A DNA stretch of 64,000 nucleotides from Leucobacter chironomi DSM 19883 (GTDB lineage Bacteria; Actinomycetota; Actinomycetes; Actinomycetales; Microbacteriaceae): contig NZ_ATXU01000003.1 of assembly GCF_000421845.1 (NCBI RefSeq), positions 212,874 through 276,873 of the forward strand, read 5' to 3'. A model generated the notes under the pieces. That model saw nothing but the letters and a program-made list of their open reading frames with translations, was not told where the DNA came from and did no database searches. Below are positions 19,601 to 28,543 of the stretch, piece after piece. Position 1 is the stretch's first letter, and each line of letters opens with the position of its first letter. The position numbers were made by a program, and so were the translations under genes.

Positions 19601-22600
19601 GAAGCAGCACGACACGACCTTCAACTGCGTCGGCGCCGCCGACGGCTGCGTCGAGAACGTCTTCGCCGCAACCGGGATCCACAGCGACTCGACCTCGGAC
19701 ACGGTCACCGCGGCGGACACGATCCAAGTGCTCGACGGCACGACGAACGTGGACCTCGTGAAGCAGGTGCAGCCCATCGACTCCGCGACCGGCGCCCCCA
19801 CCGGCACGCCCGCGGACGACATCGAGATGACCGTTCCGAACCCCGGCGAGCTCACCGCGGCCGACTACCCGCGCGCCCGCTACACGCTCACGGCGTCGAA
19901 CGCCTCGACCGCGCCCACGGGCGCGAGGGACGCCATGCGGCTCGCGAAGATCCGCATCGCCGACACCCGGCGGCCCGACGCCCCCGTCGCGATCGACCAG
20001 AGCCAGTTCGCGGGCCGCGACTACGGCGCCGAGGTGCGCGGCGCGGGCAATCACTTCGACGTCTTCACCCTCACCGGGGTGAGCTACGGCACGCTGCCCG
20101 CCTTCATCGACACCACGGACAGCGAGGTGGAGGTGTGGCTCTACGACGGCACCGCCGCCGGCACCCGGGAAGTGTTCACGCTCCGGCAGGTGCTCGACGG
20201 GGATCCCGCGTTCACGGCCCTGCTGCCCGACGTGATCGGCATCGCGACCACGTTCTCAGGCACCGACCCCGAGGAGAACGGCAACCGCATCACCGTGGGC
20301 AGCGAGCTCGTCATGCACCTCGACGTGCAGTTGCGCGAGCAGTCGCGACTCACCGGCCTCCCGGTCGAGGGCGGCGATCTCGACTCCGTGGTGAGCGTGC
20401 CGAACCTCGCGGTCGCCCGCGGCTCGGACGCCGTGATCGCACCCGGAACGCAGCCGAGCGACACCGCCCAGGCCGCCGTCGACCTGCGGAAGGCCGCAGT
20501 GCGGGTCGATCTGCAGAAGACAGTCGCCGTGCAGCACGGCGCGACGAGCGACGACACGATCATCGAGGCCTCGCCCTCCGACCCGGTGCACGTGGCGCTC
20601 ACCGCGACCCCGAACGGCTCCACCGCACCGCTGAACACGCTGCGCATCGAGGACGACACCGCGTCGTTCTGGCAGCGCTTCGAGTTCGTGTCGTTCGGCA
20701 CGGTCACCTCCCCCCGGGACGCCGACACCTCGGCGCTGCAGGTGCGGGTCGACGGCGTCTGGACGGCGTACGACGGCTTCACCGGGGATCCGGCGACGAT
20801 CACGGGCGTCGCGGTCGACTTCTCGCGTGCGGCAGGGAACGGGCTGTTCCCGCAGGGCGCGACCTCGTGGAATGCGTCGTGGGGCACCGCCGCACTCGGC
20901 TTCACCGTGCGCCTGCGCACGGGCGTCGCGGTCGACTGGACCGGCGACAGCGAGCAGAACATCGCGATCGCCGTCGCAGACAATCACGAGTTCGGCGACG
21001 CAGAAGCCGACGCAGACGCCGAAGTGGGCTTCGGGCCCGGCACGCACACGCTCAGGGTGAGCAAACGCGCCCCGAACGACACCGGCACCCACCAGGTCGA
21101 GCCGCTCGTGCACATGCCCTGGCAGCTCGTCTTCACGAACACCGGCACGGGCTACCTGCCCATCGTGAACGTCACCGACACTCTCCCGGCCACGCTCGAC
21201 TGGGACGGCGAACAGCCGACCTTCACGAGCACGCCCGGCGCGAGCGGGGCGACTGGTCTGAGTGCCACCCCCTCGGATGTCGCGATCACGCGCTCCGACG
21301 ACGGCAGGTCGCTGGTGTTCACCTGGCCCGCGGGCGCCCGCATGGCTCCCGGCGAGACGATGACCATCGGGCTCGGGCTCGCGCTCCAGCCGGTCCCCAC
21401 CGGCACCCAGGCGCAGAACACCGTCACCGTCGAGACCGGCGTGCCGCTCGCCGCGTGCCAGCAGCCGAACGACTTCGGGCAGCAGCCGCCCGCCCCGGTC
21501 GAGGCGTACCGCTGCTCGAACACGAACTTCGTGCAGCCGCGCGCGGGGACCGTCGTCGGATCGGCGAAGACGGTGAACGGCGAGTACGTCGACACCCTCG
21601 GCGAGAATCTCGTGCACGGCGCGCTCAACGTGCGCACCGGCGAGGAGTGCCTGCCGGCCGCCTACCGGCCCATCGGCTCCGACTACACGCGCAACCCCTG
21701 CGCGTCGTACACGGCGGTGGGGGCGACCGACACCTGGAAGCTGCAGCACTTCAACACCGGCACGAACCCGCTCGCACGGATGACGATCGTCGACATGATG
21801 CCGACGATCGGCGACAAGATGCTCGCGGGCGGCGCCGAGCGCGGCTCGACCTTCCGGCCCGTGCTCGTCGGCGAGAGCGCCTCGGACATCTTCCGCTTCA
21901 GCGGTTTGCCGGCGGGCGCGACACCGGCCATCGAGGTGACGGTGAACGCCGCCGCCTGCGTGGGCGAGGTGCCGGGCAGCTCGCTGTGGGTGGCGGATCC
22001 CACCTGCTCCGACACCGCGACGAACCCGGCGAACGTGTGGACGCCCATCGATGCCTACACCGGAGACATCGCCGACATCGCGGGCATCCGCGTGAACATC
22101 GACATGACCGCGGCGCCGCTCGCACCCGGCGGTGACGTCACCCTCGAGTTCGAGACGGTGAACCGCGTCGTCGACCCCGCAGAGCAGGGCCTCCGCCCGA
22201 CGCTCGAGCAGTTCGCAACCCCGCAGTTCGCCTGGAACCAGAACGGCGTGATCGCATGGGACACCTCGGGGAACCGGGTGAATCTGCCCTCGACCCCGCA
22301 GCGCGCGGGCGTCACGGTGAAGACGGCCCCGCTCGTCATCTCGAAGGAGGTCGCCGGCGACGGTGCGGCGCACGCGCCCGAGGAGTTCCCCGTCGAGCTC
22401 TCGTGCACCGTGCCGAGCGGCGTCGCGGATCCCGCTCGCATCGCGCTCGACCTGGGCGACGCGGCGACAGTGATCGTGCCGAAGAACGGCTCGGCGACCG
22501 TGCCGGGACTGCCCATCGGAGCCGACTGCACGGCCGCAGAAGCCGGAGAGCTCGGCGCGCACGGCGAGACCGGGCGCTCGATCGAGGCGCAGCCCGGGGT

Positions 22601-23189
22601 CTCCCCGGCGACGGACGGGCTGAGCGCCGAGCTGCGCATCCGGGAGCAGGAGGACGGTGAGACGCAGCTGCGACTCAGCAACACCTACACCCTCGGCGGC
22701 ATCGTCGTGGAGAAGTCGGTGCTCAGCGCCGACGAGCATCCGGTGGGAGCAGAGCACCGATCGGAGCGGTACGCGTTCGAGCTGGTCTGCGAGGCCCGCG
22801 GCCTGAACGAGCCGATCACGAAGCGGTTCACCCTCAGCGCCGGCGAGCGGCACGCCGAGACCGGGCTGCCCGAGGGCGCGCGCTGCACGCTCACCGAGAC
22901 CGGAGACGGCAACGCGAAGGCGACCTCCATCACGATCGCAGGCGAGGAGAGCGCCGGCACGAGCCGTGACGGGATCGTGGTCGCAGCCGGCGGCGCGACG
23001 GTGCTCGTCTCGAACGTGTTCGACGGCGTGCCCCCGGCCCCGCCGGCCCCGCCGGCCCCGGGCGGGCACGATCCGCTCTCGACCACGGGTGGCGAGCTCT
23101 GGGGCCTCATCGCCGCCATGATCGCGCTCATCGCAGCGGGCGGCGGGCTCGTGCTCGCCGATCGACGCCGGAAGCGGATCGACGCCTGA
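16611..23189 (+). CDS. Giant cell-wall-anchored surface protein with DUF11/DUF5979-like repeats
   Basis: This encodes 2192 residues. A signal peptide (MRVLAGALSALLFGG, cut near residue 46) leads to a long series of beta-sandwich-like repeats. Many open with a strand such as ISKTVNGE, VTIDKRVGPG, VDLVKQVQP or LRVSKRAPND, as in DUF11-type modules. Two DUF5979-like domains lie at about 1906-2025 and 2030-2136 (LVISKEVAGDG, GIVVEKSVLS). A PPAPPAPPAPGG linker, the sortase-like motif LSTTGG (2156-2161), a membrane helix and RRRKR end it. GAAGGGGGAC precedes ATG 16611. It is probably an adhesin or wall scaffold displayed outside the cell. The ligand is unknown. Confidence 0.9.
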   Translation: MRVTALGWTDRDRPKGRRAMRVLAGALSALLFGGTLAVGGQVLPATAAEGASILISKTVNGEKEVRDLRPGDSVTYRVEFLANDEDADGPAIVVDALPAAFAGWRISDLGASFNNQRTGVTLDLPGIAAGDSPAQPLSGTLPSDPAELRITVGVALPVQAGTGNTAGTGLPTGAQGVLEYTITVPEGLAPNDPVLRTDLTNTATITAKSGAKPLEASSSAIIEVDNPIVIDVAPAKSWSPAAQSYEPGAASTVTIGATQASNVPASALRLQDPADPALAPEGASALPAGNPFNFVDFAGFTAPADPTSARPDGADSTAVEVYRLSGGSWNWVAWTPTIPNSDIAGVRTSYTAAGATILPGASASQAFSVTQRATNRSTGATVSTGWTATNTVLATVEAPDQPPVSKPTQAGFEVAPEAISVDAQKRFYPLPGGSETTALADVTAGEAVGVVLRAINPEAPRSTTLDTLTIAEPGTGSDPLFLGSDLVFAGFDNSDLDAIWPEGATSAELTWLHDGGPTTIPLTRGDPLPAPPAGTTITGFSLTYAGKIATNTAAEVRYRIQTNSDEAFVAPGARTQPLPNVIEVSGTKTGLPDATEEASATLALVAPRIDVTIDKRVGPGTVLPGQNVVVQLDTSAATGGGRTKPTTITVEDAWSGVSTFWDAFDATQILPPISRPVNTTEPATQATLEIYTRDASGNWATTPLVTNPPENEAYPLPAGITGVRFVYTNSNGLSQKTYVKPNLSFTARSTLRSDASKPTATDFLTAERYTNVASATGTGELDSRVVTGTDDDTEIVGVRGTQDNGPAPGTGMWASKAWADDVLTSQSGARTSTTQRWAATESGYSTVVLQDPSAPTASGAGTVFEAFNLTHVRPIRTSGSAGSGTVDPRLAWDLVTDVQLYNGSDWVSVTPIPGGSWMNATGFTGYTLTPEQQLSTLGVRLVLAENTAAREAAFANGDLTAPKAGTGVSASADIRAFRLDWQLRERARTADGSVKWVKQHDTTFNCVGAADGCVENVFAATGIHSDSTSDTVTAADTIQVLDGTTNVDLVKQVQPIDSATGAPTGTPADDIEMTVPNPGELTAADYPRARYTLTASNASTAPTGARDAMRLAKIRIADTRRPDAPVAIDQSQFAGRDYGAEVRGAGNHFDVFTLTGVSYGTLPAFIDTTDSEVEVWLYDGTAAGTREVFTLRQVLDGDPAFTALLPDVIGIATTFSGTDPEENGNRITVGSELVMHLDVQLREQSRLTGLPVEGGDLDSVVSVPNLAVARGSDAVIAPGTQPSDTAQAAVDLRKAAVRVDLQKTVAVQHGATSDDTIIEASPSDPVHVALTATPNGSTAPLNTLRIEDDTASFWQRFEFVSFGTVTSPRDADTSALQVRVDGVWTAYDGFTGDPATITGVAVDFSRAAGNGLFPQGATSWNASWGTAALGFTVRLRTGVAVDWTGDSEQNIAIAVADNHEFGDAEADADAEVGFGPGTHTLRVSKRAPNDTGTHQVEPLVHMPWQLVFTNTGTGYLPIVNVTDTLPATLDWDGEQPTFTSTPGASGATGLSATPSDVAITRSDDGRSLVFTWPAGARMAPGETMTIGLGLALQPVPTGTQAQNTVTVETGVPLAACQQPNDFGQQPPAPVEAYRCSNTNFVQPRAGTVVGSAKTVNGEYVDTLGENLVHGALNVRTGEECLPAAYRPIGSDYTRNPCASYTAVGATDTWKLQHFNTGTNPLARMTIVDMMPTIGDKMLAGGAERGSTFRPVLVGESASDIFRFSGLPAGATPAIEVTVNAAACVGEVPGSSLWVADPTCSDTATNPANVWTPIDAYTGDIADIAGIRVNIDMTAAPLAPGGDVTLEFETVNRVVDPAEQGLRPTLEQFATPQFAWNQNGVIAWDTSGNRVNLPSTPQRAGVTVKTAPLVISKEVAGDGAAHAPEEFPVELSCTVPSGVADPARIALDLGDAATVIVPKNGSATVPGLPIGADCTAAEAGELGAHGETGRSIEAQPGVSPATDGLSAELRIREQEDGETQLRLSNTYTLGGIVVEKSVLSADEHPVGAEHRSERYAFELVCEARGLNEPITKRFTLSAGERHAETGLPEGARCTLTETGDGNAKATSITIAGEESAGTSRDGIVVAAGGATVLVSNVFDGVPPAPPAPPAPGGHDPLSTTGGELWGLIAAMIALIAAGGGLVLADRRRKRIDA

Positions 23190-23201
23190 GTCGGCTCCCA
23201 G

Positions 23202-23248
23202 ACGTCGCAGCGGCGGTCGCCCTCAACGGGCGGCCGCCGCTGCGGCGT
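23202..23248 (+). terminator. Terminator of the giant surface protein gene
   Basis: Left arm 23202-23222 and right arm 23228-23248 pair over 21 bases with two mismatches of the G-U-tolerated kind, around the loop TCAAC, 12 bases after the stop. No T tract follows, as is common for high-G+C terminators. Confidence 0.75.
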
Positions 23249-23318
23249 TACGGGGTGGCGGGTCGGGGACCGCGGTGCGGATCCGCCCCGGCATTTCCTG
23301 CTCTCCCGCTGCTCCCGG

Positions 23319-23630
23319 TTACTTCTCGGTGCCCTCGATCGCGCGCTCGAGCCGGGTGAGCTTCGCATCGAGCTCGCCCTCGTAGCCGGGGCGGATGTCG
23401 GCCTTCACCACGAGCGACACCCGCGATCCGAAGGGCATCACCGCCTCGGTGGCGCGCTTGACGACGTCGAAGACCTCGTCCCACTCCCCCTCGATCTCGG
23501 TGAACATGCTGCTGGTGCGGTGCGGCAGGCCCGAGGCGCGCACCACCTTCACCGCCTCGGCGACGGCGTCGGAGACGGAGTCACCAGGCTGCGGGCCGCC
23601 GCTCGGTGCGACGGAGAATGCGACGATCAT
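23319..23630 (-). CDS. MTH1187/YkoF-type thiamine-binding family protein
   Basis: The product has 103 residues of the MTH1187 (formerly DUF77) family. It begins MIVAFSVAPSG and has GDSVSDAVAEAVKVVRASGL, then TEIEGEWDEVFDVVKRA, then a final coiled helix. Family members are small cytoplasmic ferredoxin-like proteins, some of which bind thiamine or related pyrimidines; the role here is not known. ATG 23630 with GGAAGGAAG upstream is chosen; the longer frame into the MFS gene is a read-through. It follows the MFS gene by 97 bases on the same strand. Confidence 0.8.
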   Translation of the reverse strand: MIVAFSVAPSGGPQPGDSVSDAVAEAVKVVRASGLPHRTSSMFTEIEGEWDEVFDVVKRATEAVMPFGSRVSLVVKADIRPGYEGELDAKLTRLERAIEGTEK

Positions 23631-23727
23631 GCGCGATCTTCCTTCCGGTTGGGGTTCGGGCGGGCGAACGGCCCACCCCGGCGAGTATCCCAGGACGCGC
23701 CCGAACGGGCACGCAGGGGCTTCCGAC

Positions 23728-25227
23728 TCACTCCGCGGGAGCTGCGGCCTGCTGCGCGTTCTTCGGGCGCCTCGCGAACAGCAGCGAGATGATCGCACCG
23801 ACCACGATCACGCCCATCGGCATGAGGATCGACTCGGCCATCGCAGCCGTGAAGCCGCCCTGCAGCGCGTCGGGCAGCGCACCGGATCCGCCGCCGACAC
23901 TGCCCGCCGCGTCGGCGGCCTCGGACCCGAGATGGGCCGCGATCCGCGATCCCATGAAGGCGGCCATCGCAGCCGAACCCAGCACCGCACCGATCTGGCG
24001 GCTCGTGTTGTAGACGCCGGAGCCGGCGCCCGCGAGATCCTGCGCGAGCCCGAAGGTGGTGATCGATGCGAGCGGGCCCCACATGAACGCGTTGCCGAGG
24101 CCGAGCACCGCACTCGGGATCAGCAGCAGCCAGAGCGACACCTCGGGGCGGGCCATGAGCGCGTAGCTCGCCAGGCCGGCGGCGACGAGCAGCAGGCCGA
24201 GCACGGGCAGACGGCGCGGATCGCGGCGGTCGATGAGCAGCCCGACGGGGCGCGCCAGCACGATCGACAGCACCGCCATCGGCACCATCATCAGCGCCGA
24301 CTGCGTGGGCGTGAGCCCGCGCACCAGCTGCAGGTAGAACATGAGCGGCAGCGACATGCCGGTGACCGAGAAGCCGACCGTCACGATCACCGCCGAGCCG
24401 ACCGAGAAGTTGCGGTCGCGGAAGATCTGCAACGGGATCAGCGGTTCGCCGCGCTGCACCCGCTGCCACAGCACGAACAGCGCAAGCACCACGACACCCG
24501 CGATGATGAGGCCCCACACGGTGATCGGGCCCCAGATCGTGCCCCACTCGAAGCTCTCGCCCTCCTGGATGCCGAACACGAGCAGGAACATGCCGAGCGC
24601 GCTCAGCAGCACCCCGAGCCAGTCGAAACGGTGCGCGTTGGTGGGCAGCACCGGCACGAAGCGCAGAGCGAGCACGAAGGCGATGACGCCGACGGGCACA
24701 TTGATGAAGAAGATCCACTCCCAGCCCCAGGCATCGACGAGGAAACCGCCGAGGATCGGGCCCACCAGCGTCGCGACACCGGCCGTGACGCCCCAGACCG
24801 CCATCGCCGAGCCCCGCTCGAGCGGGGGGAAGATGCGCGTGATCACGGCCATGGTCTGCGGCGTCATGAGCGCCGCGCCGAGGCCCTGGAACACGCGGGC
24901 CGCGATGAGGGTCTCGATGCCGCCGGCCAGGCCGCATGCCAGCGACGACAGCGTGAAGACCGTCAGACCCACGAGGTAGATGCGGCGCGGGCCGAAGCGA
25001 TCGCCGAGACGGCCCGTGATGAGCAGCGGCACGGCGTAGGCGAGCAGGTAAGCGCTCGTGGCCCACAGCGTCGCCACCATCGTGGTGTCGAGGCCCCGCA
25101 TGATCGAGGGGTTCGCGACCGACACGATCGTGGTGTCGACGAGGATCATGAAGAAGCCGAGCACCAGAGACCACAGGGCCGGCCACGGCCTGATCTCGGG
25201 GTGGTTCGAGGAGTGGGTGCTGTTCAC
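23728..25227 (-). CDS. MFS drug exporter, EmrB/QacA (DHA2) type
   Basis: This encodes 499 residues with about 14 membrane helices, matching the DHA2 class of drug:proton antiporters. The first helix carries the class motif LVDTTIVSVANPSI, motif A is GRLGDRFGPRRIY, and motif C-like GVTAGVATLVGPILGG lies in helix 5. The C-terminus is a short charged cytoplasmic tail. The substrate cannot be told from sequence. It is divergent from the aldo/keto reductase gene, with 129 bases between them. Confidence 0.93.
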   Translation of the reverse strand: MNSTHSSNHPEIRPWPALWSLVLGFFMILVDTTIVSVANPSIMRGLDTTMVATLWATSAYLLAYAVPLLITGRLGDRFGPRRIYLVGLTVFTLSSLACGLAGGIETLIAARVFQGLGAALMTPQTMAVITRIFPPLERGSAMAVWGVTAGVATLVGPILGGFLVDAWGWEWIFFINVPVGVIAFVLALRFVPVLPTNAHRFDWLGVLLSALGMFLLVFGIQEGESFEWGTIWGPITVWGLIIAGVVVLALFVLWQRVQRGEPLIPLQIFRDRNFSVGSAVIVTVGFSVTGMSLPLMFYLQLVRGLTPTQSALMMVPMAVLSIVLARPVGLLIDRRDPRRLPVLGLLLVAAGLASYALMARPEVSLWLLLIPSAVLGLGNAFMWGPLASITTFGLAQDLAGAGSGVYNTSRQIGAVLGSAAMAAFMGSRIAAHLGSEAADAAGSVGGGSGALPDALQGGFTAAMAESILMPMGVIVVGAIISLLFARRPKNAQQAAAPAE

Positions 25228-25356
25228 CCGGCAAGACTACTCCCGACCCCTGACACGGATGGGAGGGGCGGATCGCGGCCCTCGATCGGGGTGCTCGCCC
25301 CGGGGCGGATCGAGTCGGGGGTGGGCGCCGCGGCCGGCGTTCGGTAGCGTCGAGGC

Positions 25357-26205
25357 ATGACTGCTGGCGCACCCCTCCCCGCCCCGCGGATCCCGATCGC
25401 CCCGGGCGTCGAGATGCCGCAGCTCGGCTACGGCCTGTACAAGGTGCCGGCCGACGACGCCGAGCGCTTGGTGGGGCTCGCCCTCGCCGCCGGGTACCGC
25501 CACCTCGACGGCGCCGCGTTCTACGGCAACGAGGCGGGGGTGGGGCGCGGGATCCGCGATGCCCTCGACGCCGGCCTCGACCGCGGAGAGCTCTTCGTCA
25601 CCAGCAAGGTGTGGAACACCGAGCAGGGGTACGACCGCACCCTGCGCGCCTTCGATCGCACGCTCGCCGATCTGGGCCTCGAACAGCTCGATCTCTTCCT
25701 CATCCACTGGCCCTGCGCGGCCCGGGGTCTGTTCGTCGAGACGTATCGCGCGCTCGAACGGCTGCGCGCGGAGGGCCGGGTGCGAGCGATCGGCGTGAGC
25801 AACTTCCAGATCCCGCACCTGCAGCGGCTACTCGACGAGACCGGGACGGTGCCGGCCGTCAACCAGGTCGAGCTGCATCCCTGGTTGCAGCAGCGCCAGC
25901 TGCGCGAGTTCCACGCCGAGCACGGGATCACCACGGAGGCGTGGTCACCGCTCGCCCGGGGGCGTCTGCTCGACGACCCGGTGCTCGCACAGCTCGCGCG
26001 GGATCGCGGAGTCTCGGTCGCGCAACTCGCGATCCGCTGGCACCTGCAGATCGGCAACGTCGTGATCCCGAAGGCCAGCAGTGCCGCCCGGATCGCCGAC
26101 AACGGCGACGTGTTCGGCTTCGAGCTCGATGCCCCGGCGATGGAGACGATCGCGGGACTGGATCGCGGCTTCCGCAGCGGATCCCACCCCGACGAGGTGA
26201 ACTGA
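25357..26205 (+). CDS. Aldo/keto reductase
   Basis: The product is a 282-residue NADPH-dependent oxidoreductase of the AKR superfamily, a single TIM barrel close to the 2,5-diketo-gluconate reductase group (AKR5-like). The catalytic tetrad is visible: Asp in YRHLDGAAFYGNE with the following Tyr, Lys in VTSKVWN, and His in FLIHWP. GVSNFQIPHL and the cofactor end IPKASSAARI are also typical. It likely reduces a small carbonyl compound. A hexamer microsatellite begins 19 bases after its stop. Confidence 0.93.
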   Translation: MTAGAPLPAPRIPIAPGVEMPQLGYGLYKVPADDAERLVGLALAAGYRHLDGAAFYGNEAGVGRGIRDALDAGLDRGELFVTSKVWNTEQGYDRTLRAFDRTLADLGLEQLDLFLIHWPCAARGLFVETYRALERLRAEGRVRAIGVSNFQIPHLQRLLDETGTVPAVNQVELHPWLQQRQLREFHAEHGITTEAWSPLARGRLLDDPVLAQLARDRGVSVAQLAIRWHLQIGNVVIPKASSAARIADNGDVFGFELDAPAMETIAGLDRGFRSGSHPDEVN

Positions 26206-26224
26206 GGCCGGATACTCAGAGCAG

Positions 26225-26280
<56 letters not shown>

Positions 26281-26285
26281 AAAAA

Positions 26286-26349
26286 TATGGGATCTGCCGA
26301 AGATATGGGATTCAAGGTCGAATCGGTCATATCCTCGGCAGATCCCATA
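26286..26349. repeat. Long palindrome, copy 1 of a shared-arm family
   Basis: The outer arms TATGGGATCTGCCG and CGGCAGATCCCATA are perfect, and pairing continues to about 22 bases with one mismatch. An inner stem GATTC/GAATC closes it. It lies between convergent genes and may act as a two-way terminator. The same 14-base arms occur at 35034-35097. Confidence 0.85.
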
Positions 26350-26381
26350 CGGATCGCCGCCAGGCCCGTCGTGGGCGGGGA

Positions 26382-27509
26382 CTACCCCTTGATGGCCTCG
26401 CTGAGCTTGACCTTGGCCCCCGTGCGCAGGATCGAGTTGCTGTAGATGCGCGCACCGATCCAGAGCACGATCGCGATCGAGACGAGCAGCACGCCCAGTG
26501 AGAGCAGCGGCTCCCACCACTCGGCGGTGCCGAGGTACAGGCGCATCGGCATGCCGATGGGGGCCGAGAACGGCACGTAGCTCATGATCGCGAGCGCCTG
26601 CGGGTTGTCGTTGAAGAAGATGATCGCGAAGTAGGGCAGCATCACCAGCCACATCACGGGGCTCACCGCCGAGGCCACGTCCTCCTGCCGCGACACGAGC
26701 GTCGCCAGCGCGGCGTACATCGTCGCGAGCAGCACGAAGCCGAACGCGAAGAGGATGCCGAACCAGATGAGCGAGGTGCCGAGTTCGCCGAGCAGCAGAT
26801 CCTGCCCCGTCGCCAGCATGCCGACCGACGCCACCGCCACGATCGCCACGACCTGGGCGAGCGCGAGGATGCTGTTGCCGAGGATCTTGCCCGCGAGCAT
26901 GGTGCGGGCCGAGACGGTCGCGAGCAGGATCTCGACGATCCGGGTCTGCTTCTCCTCGACCACGCTCTGCGCGATCGTGGTGCCGAAGGTGATCGCGCTC
27001 ATCATGAACACGACGCCGAAGGCGATCGCGATGATGTAGGCGAGCGCGGGGTTATCGGTGGTGGGAGCCAGCAGCTCGACGGAGGGCGACGCCGAGAGCG
27101 CGCTCAGCACGTCCGTCGGGGGGCTGTCCTTCGCGAGCACCGTGAGGTCGACCGCGGTGTCCCCGCCGGGCACGACCGCCGCGTCCACCTCGCCGTCGAG
27201 CACCAGCTGCTCGGCGGCGGCGCGATCCTGCGCCTCCGTCACCTCGAAGCCGTGCCCCGCGAACGGCTGCAGCGCCGTCGACGCCTCGCCGACCGCGGCG
27301 ACCTTCGTCGGGCCGCCGAGCCCGCCCGTGTTCGCCATGAACCCGCTGAACAGCACGCCGGCGAGCACGAGCAGCAGCAGCACACCGCTCGAGACCAGGA
27401 ACGCCTTGCTGCGGAGCTTGGTGGTGATTTCGCGCTCGGCGACGAGCCAGGCGCCCTGCGCGCCGCCGATCGGGCGGGACGCGGCGCGGGTCTGAGTCTG
27501 CGTGGTCAT
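26382..27509 (-). CDS. ABC-2 type exporter permease, NatB-like
   Basis: The product has 375 residues with one N-terminal membrane helix, a roughly 130-residue extracytoplasmic loop, then five helices, matching NatB/YhaP-type permeases. The conserved E-E-K-Q-T-R-I-V-E-I stretch (VEEKQTRIVEILL) at the helix-2 boundary is typical of this family. It pairs with the ATPase gene upstream, which its ATG overlaps by four bases. NatAB systems export sodium or antimicrobial compounds; the substrate here is unknown. Confidence 0.88.
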   Translation of the reverse strand: MTTQTQTRAASRPIGGAQGAWLVAEREITTKLRSKAFLVSSGVLLLLVLAGVLFSGFMANTGGLGGPTKVAAVGEASTALQPFAGHGFEVTEAQDRAAAEQLVLDGEVDAAVVPGGDTAVDLTVLAKDSPPTDVLSALSASPSVELLAPTTDNPALAYIIAIAFGVVFMMSAITFGTTIAQSVVEEKQTRIVEILLATVSARTMLAGKILGNSILALAQVVAIVAVASVGMLATGQDLLLGELGTSLIWFGILFAFGFVLLATMYAALATLVSRQEDVASAVSPVMWLVMLPYFAIIFFNDNPQALAIMSYVPFSAPIGMPMRLYLGTAEWWEPLLSLGVLLVSIAIVLWIGARIYSNSILRTGAKVKLSEAIKG

Positions 27510-28411
27510 TGCACGACCTCCTTGAAGATCTGGGCGAGAGTCGGGGTGACGGGGCCGAAGCGGCGCACGGCGGACTCCGCCGAGTTGCGCTCGACGGCGC
27601 GCACGAGCACGGACTGCGCGGCGCCGTCGGTGTCGGCCTGGAAGCGGGCGAAGCCGCCGTCGAGGTGGGTGACCGAGACGCCGGGCTGCTCGCGTACCCA
27701 GCCGGCGTCGGCGGCGGCGCCCGCGAGCTCGATCTCGAACTCGCGCCCCGAGTGCTGGGCGCGCAGGTCTTCGCGGGATCCGGACGCGAGAATACGGCCG
27801 TCCCCGATCACCACGACGTCGTCGCAGAGGCGTTCGACGATGTCGAGCTGGTGCGACGAGAAGAGCACGGGCGCCCCCTGCGCGGCGTAGTCGCGCAGCA
27901 CGCCGAGCACCACCTCGACCGCGATCGGGTCGAGGCCCGAGAACGGCTCGTCGAGCACGAGCGCGATGGGCTCGTGCACGAGCGCCGCCGCGATCTGCGC
28001 GCGCTGCTGGTTGCCGAGGGAGAGGCTCTCGAGGGTGTCTCCCGCCCGTTCGCCGAGGCCGAGGCGCTCGACGAGACCGCTCGCGGAGGCCTTCGCGGCG
28101 GCGGCGCTCATGCCGTGCAGCCGGCCGAGGTACACGAGCTGCTCGAGCACCTTCATCTTGGGGTAGAGGCCCCGCTCCTCTGGCATGTACCCGAAGCGGG
28201 CGCGGTCCGCCGCGGTGATCGGGCTGCCCTCGAGGGTCACCCTCCCGCTGTCGGCCGCGAGCACCCCGAGGATGATGCGCATGGTGGTGGTCTTCCCCGC
28301 GCCGTTGCCGCCGACGAAGCCGGTCATGCGACCGCCCTCGACGCCGAAGCTCACGTCGCTGAGCACTCTGCGCTCCCCGAAACTGCGGGAGACGCCTGCG
28401 ATCTCGATCAT
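27506..28411 (-). CDS. ABC exporter ATPase, NatA-like
   Basis: This encodes a 301-residue ATPase subunit. Walker A is GGNGAGKTT, the signature is LSLGNQQR (a common NatA variant of LSGGQ), Walker B is IALVLDEPFSGLD and the switch His is in LFSSHQLD. The C-terminal 80 residues are the accessory domain of this subfamily. It energises the adjacent NatB-like permease. It is divergent from the two-component system at 28.5-30.8 kb, which probably controls it. Confidence 0.9.
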   Translation of the reverse strand: MIEIAGVSRSFGERRVLSDVSFGVEGGRMTGFVGGNGAGKTTTMRIILGVLAADSGRVTLEGSPITAADRARFGYMPEERGLYPKMKVLEQLVYLGRLHGMSAAAAKASASGLVERLGLGERAGDTLESLSLGNQQRAQIAAALVHEPIALVLDEPFSGLDPIAVEVVLGVLRDYAAQGAPVLFSSHQLDIVERLCDDVVVIGDGRILASGSREDLRAQHSGREFEIELAGAAADAGWVREQPGVSVTHLDGGFARFQADTDGAAQSVLVRAVERNSAESAVRRFGPVTPTLAQIFKEVVQ

Positions 28412-28543
28412 CTCGTCTCGTTCCTTTCCCTAGCTGTCTCCACGCTACGGGCGACCTCCGGCATCGCGCCTCCCCCGCGGGGCGGAACGGTCTCCCTCCG
28501 GCGGTGGAGGTGGAATGTCGGAGGCTCCCCCTACCCTGGAAAC

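Noticed and set aside
20256..23069. 937-residue open frame on - inside the giant surface protein gene
   Set aside because: The + strand frame has a signal peptide, repeated domains and an anchor. The antisense product is Arg/Gly/Val low complexity without start signals.
23395..25347. 650-residue open frame on + opposite the MFS exporter
   Set aside because: Composition is almost entirely Arg, His, Gln and Asp, and the opposite strand has a textbook 14-helix transporter.
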